From positions 1 through 36,939 of the forward strand of contig JAGCYI010000058.1 in the NCBI GenBank assembly GCA_017960885.1: a stretch of DNA of 36,939 nucleotides. The letters are read 5' to 3'. The notes beneath the pieces are model-generated. The model ran no database searches, was not told where the DNA came from, and saw only the letters and a list, made by a program, of their open reading frames with translations. The position numbers and the translations under genes were made by a program. The DNA is from Bacteroidales bacterium (lineage in GTDB: Bacteria; Bacteroidota; Bacteroidia; Bacteroidales; UBA3824). Positions 32,706-36,939 of this stretch are shown piece after piece. Each line of letters begins with the position of its first letter. Within the stretch, counting starts at the first letter, position 1.

Positions 32706-35318
32706 ATGAATAACAAATCTATACTAAGTCTGATAATACTATTGCTCTGCTGCAGCATGGCAAAAGCTCAAGATCCGGTAACGCTAAATATCAAATACGG
32801 AGCAGTTAAAGGTGGAATCACAATAGAAAACCCTAATTCATCAAAAGATTGGGATGGAAATGAGTTAGCTTCTTTTGTAGAAAATTTTTACATTATCGAA
32901 AACCAGAGCGATATTAATCCTAATGATGATGTTAGATTAAATATTGTTATGAAGTATGAATATAAAGATGACCAAGGCAACTGGATACCCATTTCAGAGC
33001 CCGGAATCGTTTATTCTATATGGAGCTATGTAACATTAGAAGGTGAAGATGCTTATAAATACAAACTTGGTATTAATCAATACGTTAAAACGTCTCACGA
33101 AGAAAGATATTTATCAATAGATGCAACATATACCGAAGGATTAAGGATGATGGAAGCACAAACGGCTGAAATAAACAAAATAGAGGTGACAATCACTCCT
33201 CCCACAGGCACATACACCTACGGTAATTCAGAAATGGGCAAAGACATCAAACCTACATTAGATAATGAACAACCAGGTTATTTCGATTTCTTGGTTAACC
33301 AAGCATCTGGTTCTATCAGAATACTTATTGGAGAAATGCTTGGCGCTGGTGAAAACTTACTTCAAATATGGTATAGGTTTGTAGAAAGCACTCATTACAT
33401 AGCTGAATCCGTTGAAACAACTATTACAGTAGAACCCAAAATCATTGATTATCAAGGCGGAATAGTAATCAAAGCAAAACCGAAAGACGGAAACACAAAC
33501 CTTATTTCGCAACAAATAAAAACTCTACCAACACTGCAAGGAGTTCTTGAAGACGACGATGTGCAGTTGTCGGTAGATTTTGACAAAACGAAATATCCAT
33601 CTGCAGAACCTGGTGAGTACAATATCAACGTATACCTGAAACTCACTGGCAAACAAGCAGCAAATTACACACTTTCAAAAACCGTTGAACAAGCAACGGC
33701 AGAAATCTCTTCGTCGGGTAAAATTATTGCAGAACTCGGTGGAGATTTCACAATTGAACCCAAATACTTCGACAATACCGACAACATTTACGAAGGCGAA
33801 ATTATTCCTCCGGCTATCAGCAACCTTATCGACAACGACGATGTAAAAATTGTGGTTGACTATGAGAAAACAAAATTCCCAGAATCTACTGTTGGTCAAC
33901 ACCTTGTAAGAGTTTACTACAAACTTGGCGGCGATGATGCGTTTAGATACGACCTCAAACAAACAAGCAAAATGGAATATGGCGAAATCACTGATTTTGA
34001 GATGGAAATAAATGCTACACCTGATTCCAAAGGGGTGTATCAACTTGTTTATACTCAGTCACAATTAGGCGAAGACCTGAAAATTAAAAATCAGCGAAAC
34101 GAATACGAAACTTCAAAATATTTTATTGAAGGTGTAGACGTTACAAAAAAAATGCTCACATCCGGCACATACACCGTTAAAGCAATTATGTACCAATACC
34201 AAAACCAAGTGGCTGAATGTGAGTGGAAAGTAAACGTAAACAAGCTAAAGCTCAAAGTATCTGAACCTCAAATACTTCACACCAAAGTATACGACGGCAC
34301 CACTACCGTTCCCCTCACCGGCAGCAATTGCGAACTCACTAACAAACTTGCCACCGACGATGTGGAAATTTCATCGCAAACCCAGGTTTTCGACTCGCCC
34401 GATGTGGGCTCTGGTAAAAAAATCACCGTCTCGTTTGTGCTCTCGGGCGACATTACAAACAAGTATATCGCTCCTGACAATATCGTCTACAACGACGGCG
34501 TAATAAGTCCCGGCAAAATTGAGATTACAAATATCTCCGAAGCCAAAACTTCCTATTGTCAAGGCGATGAAGCCAAAATAATTTTAAAAATATCAAACGG
34601 AGTGCCCCAATCGGCGCATATCGCTTTCGACAACGATGCCAAGCAAAACGGCTTTGCTGATTTGGATATCAACAATTTAACCACTGAATCAGCCGATGAA
34701 AAATCATTCACCATTGCAATACCCAGCGATGCAGTTGCTGGAAAATATAAAGCAGAAATCACATTGTCCGACCCATTGGGCACGGTAAGTGAAAAATACA
34801 AATTTGAAATCTCCATCAACTATCCCAAATCATATATCAAAAGTATGTTCTCAGATGTAGTGTTTATCGACAATGCCGAAGAACAATTTATTGAATATCA
34901 ATGGTATAAAGATGGTAAAAAACTCGACGGCGAAACAATGCAGTTCTACAACGACCAAAACGGTGTCAACGGCATTTACAGTGCAGAAATTACTACCACA
35001 AAAGGCGATAAACTAAAAGTATGTGAAACACAGCTGAATACCACAACTGTTTCAACCACCAAATCGCTCGCCAAAAGTGCAGATATCTATCCAAATCCCG
35101 CCAAGGCATCTCAACCTATAAATATAAAGCTGGTAAACTTTGCGGAAAACGACATCAACGAAGCTCAGTTGTTTATATTCAACTCGCTTGGCAACAAAGT
35201 ATTACAACGCGAAAACCTCACCGAAGAGTTTACAATTTCGCTCCCAAAAGGAAGCTACACTGCAACCATAATATTTAACCAGCACAAACTATCATACAAA
35301 ATCATAGTTAACAACTAA
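32706..35318 (+). CDS. T9SS type A exported protein with YDG/MBG-like repeats
   Basis: 870 residues with a signal peptide (ending CCSMAKAQ). It carries at least three related beta repeats marked by a DDV...KTKYP/F...YKLxG...Y.L pattern: LEDDDVQLSVDFDKTKYP (about 280-330), LIDNDDVKIVVDYEKTKFP (about 375-425) and the YDG-type VYDGTTTVPLTGSN with LATDDVEISS (about 520-600). A PKD-like segment follows (about 620-700). The last about 75 residues are a type A sorting domain: ADIYPNPAKASQPINIK, LFIFNSLGNKVL and PKGSYTATI. It is expected at the cell surface as a structural or adhesive protein. It is third of four genes in the operon; the OmpA-family gene follows 14 bases later. Confidence 0.85.
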   Translation: MNNKSILSLIILLLCCSMAKAQDPVTLNIKYGAVKGGITIENPNSSKDWDGNELASFVENFYIIENQSDINPNDDVRLNIVMKYEYKDDQGNWIPISEPGIVYSIWSYVTLEGEDAYKYKLGINQYVKTSHEERYLSIDATYTEGLRMMEAQTAEINKIEVTITPPTGTYTYGNSEMGKDIKPTLDNEQPGYFDFLVNQASGSIRILIGEMLGAGENLLQIWYRFVESTHYIAESVETTITVEPKIIDYQGGIVIKAKPKDGNTNLISQQIKTLPTLQGVLEDDDVQLSVDFDKTKYPSAEPGEYNINVYLKLTGKQAANYTLSKTVEQATAEISSSGKIIAELGGDFTIEPKYFDNTDNIYEGEIIPPAISNLIDNDDVKIVVDYEKTKFPESTVGQHLVRVYYKLGGDDAFRYDLKQTSKMEYGEITDFEMEINATPDSKGVYQLVYTQSQLGEDLKIKNQRNEYETSKYFIEGVDVTKKMLTSGTYTVKAIMYQYQNQVAECEWKVNVNKLKLKVSEPQILHTKVYDGTTTVPLTGSNCELTNKLATDDVEISSQTQVFDSPDVGSGKKITVSFVLSGDITNKYIAPDNIVYNDGVISPGKIEITNISEAKTSYCQGDEAKIILKISNGVPQSAHIAFDNDAKQNGFADLDINNLTTESADEKSFTIAIPSDAVAGKYKAEITLSDPLGTVSEKYKFEISINYPKSYIKSMFSDVVFIDNAEEQFIEYQWYKDGKKLDGETMQFYNDQNGVNGIYSAEITTTKGDKLKVCETQLNTTTVSTTKSLAKSADIYPNPAKASQPINIKLVNFAENDINEAQLFIFNSLGNKVLQRENLTEEFTISLPKGSYTATIIFNQHKLSYKIIVNN

Positions 35319-35332
35319 AACACTGAAATACA

Positions 35333-36754
35333 ATGAAAAAGACTTTTCTCATCATATTTATGGCACTCGCTGCCACATTTACGCAAGCGCAGACAAAGAA
35401 AAAGGCAAAACCCGACAACATCTGCGAACCCACCACATACGTTTACGCATCGCTCGGAGGAGGCATGCACAACCTCTGCTACGACCTCGGCTCCTTTGGC
35501 AGCAAAGGTATTGGCTTGGGAGGAATGTTCACAGGCGGTCTCACGCACTTCTTTACCGACAACTTTGGAGCATCGGCTGGTATTATGCTCAATTACACCA
35601 ATACGTCAGCAAAACTCACAGGTATTGAATCTATTGAAAACGCTGTAGACGAAGAATCTAAAACTTACACTCACCGCACATATTTCAACGACCTCAAAGA
35701 GAGTCAGAACATTTTCTCATTGGGAATTCCCGTGGGCGCATACTACCAGCACGAAATAGGAAAAAAGTTTAAAGTTACCGGCGGCGTTGGCGTTGTTGTA
35801 TCATTCGCCTTGTCGGGAAATTATAAAACCAAGTCGGGAAATTTGGAAACACGAGGCTACTATCCCGAATACAAACTCGAACTTAAAGGAATGCCGCAGC
35901 ACCACGAATACACTGCTCAGGATTTCAACGGATATTTTGAACTAAAACCCTCGATATCACCATATTTGCAAGTGGGAGCGGCTTACTGCCTCACAAAAGA
36001 GTGGAGTGCCACGGCAGGACTTTATTTCGCCTACGGTGTCAACTCAGTGGCTAAGGCGCAAAAATCATACGTCTACAATCCCGATTGTATGAGCGCCGAC
36101 GCATATCAGAATCCTACCTACAACGGTGTTTGCTCATCATCCACTGTCGACAAAATGCACACAATTTCTGCCGGCGTGATGGTAGGCGTGGCATACAACA
36201 TCGGCAACATCTTCGAACACAAGAAGAAACCTACCGAAAAGCCTATCCAAATCAACCCCATCACCATTCCCGACTCTGCTCTCGTAGCCAACGTCGACGA
36301 TTCAGAACTCAACATCATAGAGCCAGAACCATTTTCAGCGGTAGAACCCGTGAGCGACGACAATCAGCCCGTGGATACTCAGGTGGTTGTTATCGACGTA
36401 AAGAAAGAACTCTCGCTCAACGGTTTCAACATGCAGTTTGCCTTCAACGACTCAACCGCTATTCTCAACACACGTTATCAAAACTACCTCAACCAGATAG
36501 CCGAGGATATGAAAGAGAATCCCGAAAAAATAATAATGATAACCGGACACACCTGTGATATTGGTTCTTACGAAGCAAACTACAAGGTTGCGCTCCGCCG
36601 TGCCGGATTTGCAAAGCAGCAGCTCATGGAACGGGGCATCAGCGCCGACCGCATTGTTACACAATCGAAGGCATATCTTGAGCCCCTTGTACCCAACACT
36701 TCGGAAGATAACCGCAAAATAAACCGACGTATCGAGTTCAAATACATCAAATAA
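35333..36754 (+). CDS. OmpA-family outer membrane protein
   Basis: 473 residues: signal peptide (MKKTFLIIFMALAATFTQAQ), an N-terminal beta-barrel-like region (about 30-300) with alternating aromatic strands (YVYASLGGGMHNLCYDLG, GVAYNIGNIF) and a Pro/acidic linker (about 305-365). A C-terminal OmpA peptidoglycan-binding domain closes it (about 370-473), with NGFNMQFAFNDSTAIL, ITGHTCDIGSYEANYKVAL and the terminal NRKINRRIEFKYI. It would tether the outer membrane to peptidoglycan. In T9SS organisms such proteins often accompany exported gene products, and it closes the operon after the YDG protein. The non-barrel alternative (soluble domain) cannot be excluded without structure prediction. Confidence 0.88.
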   Translation: MKKTFLIIFMALAATFTQAQTKKKAKPDNICEPTTYVYASLGGGMHNLCYDLGSFGSKGIGLGGMFTGGLTHFFTDNFGASAGIMLNYTNTSAKLTGIESIENAVDEESKTYTHRTYFNDLKESQNIFSLGIPVGAYYQHEIGKKFKVTGGVGVVVSFALSGNYKTKSGNLETRGYYPEYKLELKGMPQHHEYTAQDFNGYFELKPSISPYLQVGAAYCLTKEWSATAGLYFAYGVNSVAKAQKSYVYNPDCMSADAYQNPTYNGVCSSSTVDKMHTISAGVMVGVAYNIGNIFEHKKKPTEKPIQINPITIPDSALVANVDDSELNIIEPEPFSAVEPVSDDNQPVDTQVVVIDVKKELSLNGFNMQFAFNDSTAILNTRYQNYLNQIAEDMKENPEKIIMITGHTCDIGSYEANYKVALRRAGFAKQQLMERGISADRIVTQSKAYLEPLVPNTSEDNRKINRRIEFKYIK

Positions 36755-36817
36755 TAAGTACATTAGCAACACCTTCAAAAAAAAGTGATAAAAAACAAAA
36801 AAAAACTTCACAAAAGT

Positions 36818-36848
36818 TTTGGAGAATAAAAAAAACGCTCTACCTTTG
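36818..36848 (+). promoter_or_regulatory. Promoter of tRNA-Leu
   Basis: TTTG (36818-36821), 19-base spacer, TACCTTTG (36841-36848). The same two hexamer-like elements and spacing as the tRNA-Ser promoter; 21 bases before the tRNA. Confidence 0.8.
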
Positions 36849-36869
36849 CATCGTCAAAATCAAAGACAA

Positions 36870-36939
36870 GCCCGGATGGCGGAATTGGTAGACGCGCATG
36901 TTTGAGGGGCATGTCCCAGTTATATGGGGTGCAAGTTCA
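36870..36939 (+). tRNA. tRNA-Leu (anticodon GAG), 3' end cut by window
   Basis: Starts GCCCGGA and shows the Leu-type D-arm (TGGCGGAATTGGTAGACGCG) and anticodon arm CATGT-TTGAGGG-GCATG, giving GAG. A long class II variable arm follows, and the window stops in the T-loop (GTTCA). Confidence 0.9.

Overview
The window reads as a contiguous chromosomal segment of a member of the Bacteroidota, most likely order Bacteroidales. Three lines of evidence point there. The promoters use the -33 TTTG / -7 TAnnTTTG architecture, with a spacer of exactly 19 bases in front of several tRNA and protein genes. Several secreted proteins end in type IX secretion (T9SS) sorting domains, of type A (CotH-like and YDG proteins) and type B (gliding-motility-associated C-terminus). 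The gene families are also typical: an rSAM/lipoprotein pair, a free-standing TonB plug protein, GSCFA, DUF368, and SiaB/SiaC with SpoIIE-type phosphatases. Base composition is moderately AT-rich, coding density is high, and I see no insertion sequences, phage genes, CRISPR or rRNA.

Layout. (1) 1-2850, minus strand: start of a trpB-trpE-trpG operon, preceded by a leader that is a textbook transcription attenuator. A 20-residue leader peptide with three consecutive Trp codons (2751-2813) is followed by an intrinsic terminator (2684-2720) and a possible competing antiterminator pairing. This leader is too short to be caught by ordinary gene calling. (2) 2982-4839, plus: a secreted TonB-plug-only protein and a secreted endonuclease/exonuclease/phosphatase-family protein, closed by a bidirectional terminator. 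(3) 4882-8062, minus: a SiaB-like kinase/SiaC-like phosphoprotein pair, then an RNA methyltransferase and a DUF368 polyprenyl-phosphate-transporter-like protein. (4) 8220-10106, plus: an ABC-F ATPase. (5) 10090-15452, minus: two tandem paralogous receptors (periplasmic YfiR domain, membrane helix, PAS, PP2C/SpoIIE phosphatase) followed by a second SiaB-like protein. Divergent from these, at 15757-17145 plus, are a degenerate PP2C-like membrane protein and a DUF721 protein. (6) 17150-23565: a minus-strand T9SS type B surface protein, tRNA-Ser(GCT), and a plus-strand T9SS CotH/lamin-tail protein. (7) 23609-27349: tRNA-Lys(CTT), a glycerate kinase, tRNA-Thr(CGT), a UbiA-family prenyltransferase and an RsuA-type pseudouridine synthase with a long disordered tail. 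(8) 27501-29540: a transmembrane Ser/Thr kinase. (9) 29626-31133, minus: a lipoprotein and its partner radical SAM/SPASM enzyme. (10) 31273-36754, plus: a tight four-gene envelope operon (thioredoxin-fold lipoprotein, GSCFA protein, T9SS YDG-repeat protein, OmpA-family protein). The window ends inside tRNA-Leu(GAG).

How the genes fit together. The main theme is phospho-signalling by partner switching. SiaC retains the phospho-acceptor Thr at position 68. Two SiaB-like kinases, two membrane PP2C phosphatases with periplasmic sensor domains, a catalytically doubtful PP2C homologue and a Hanks-type kinase all lie within 25 kb. No diguanylate cyclase (the SiaD output known in Pseudomonas) is visible, so the output here is unknown. 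The second theme is cell-surface export by T9SS. The clearest regulatory discovery is the trp attenuator.
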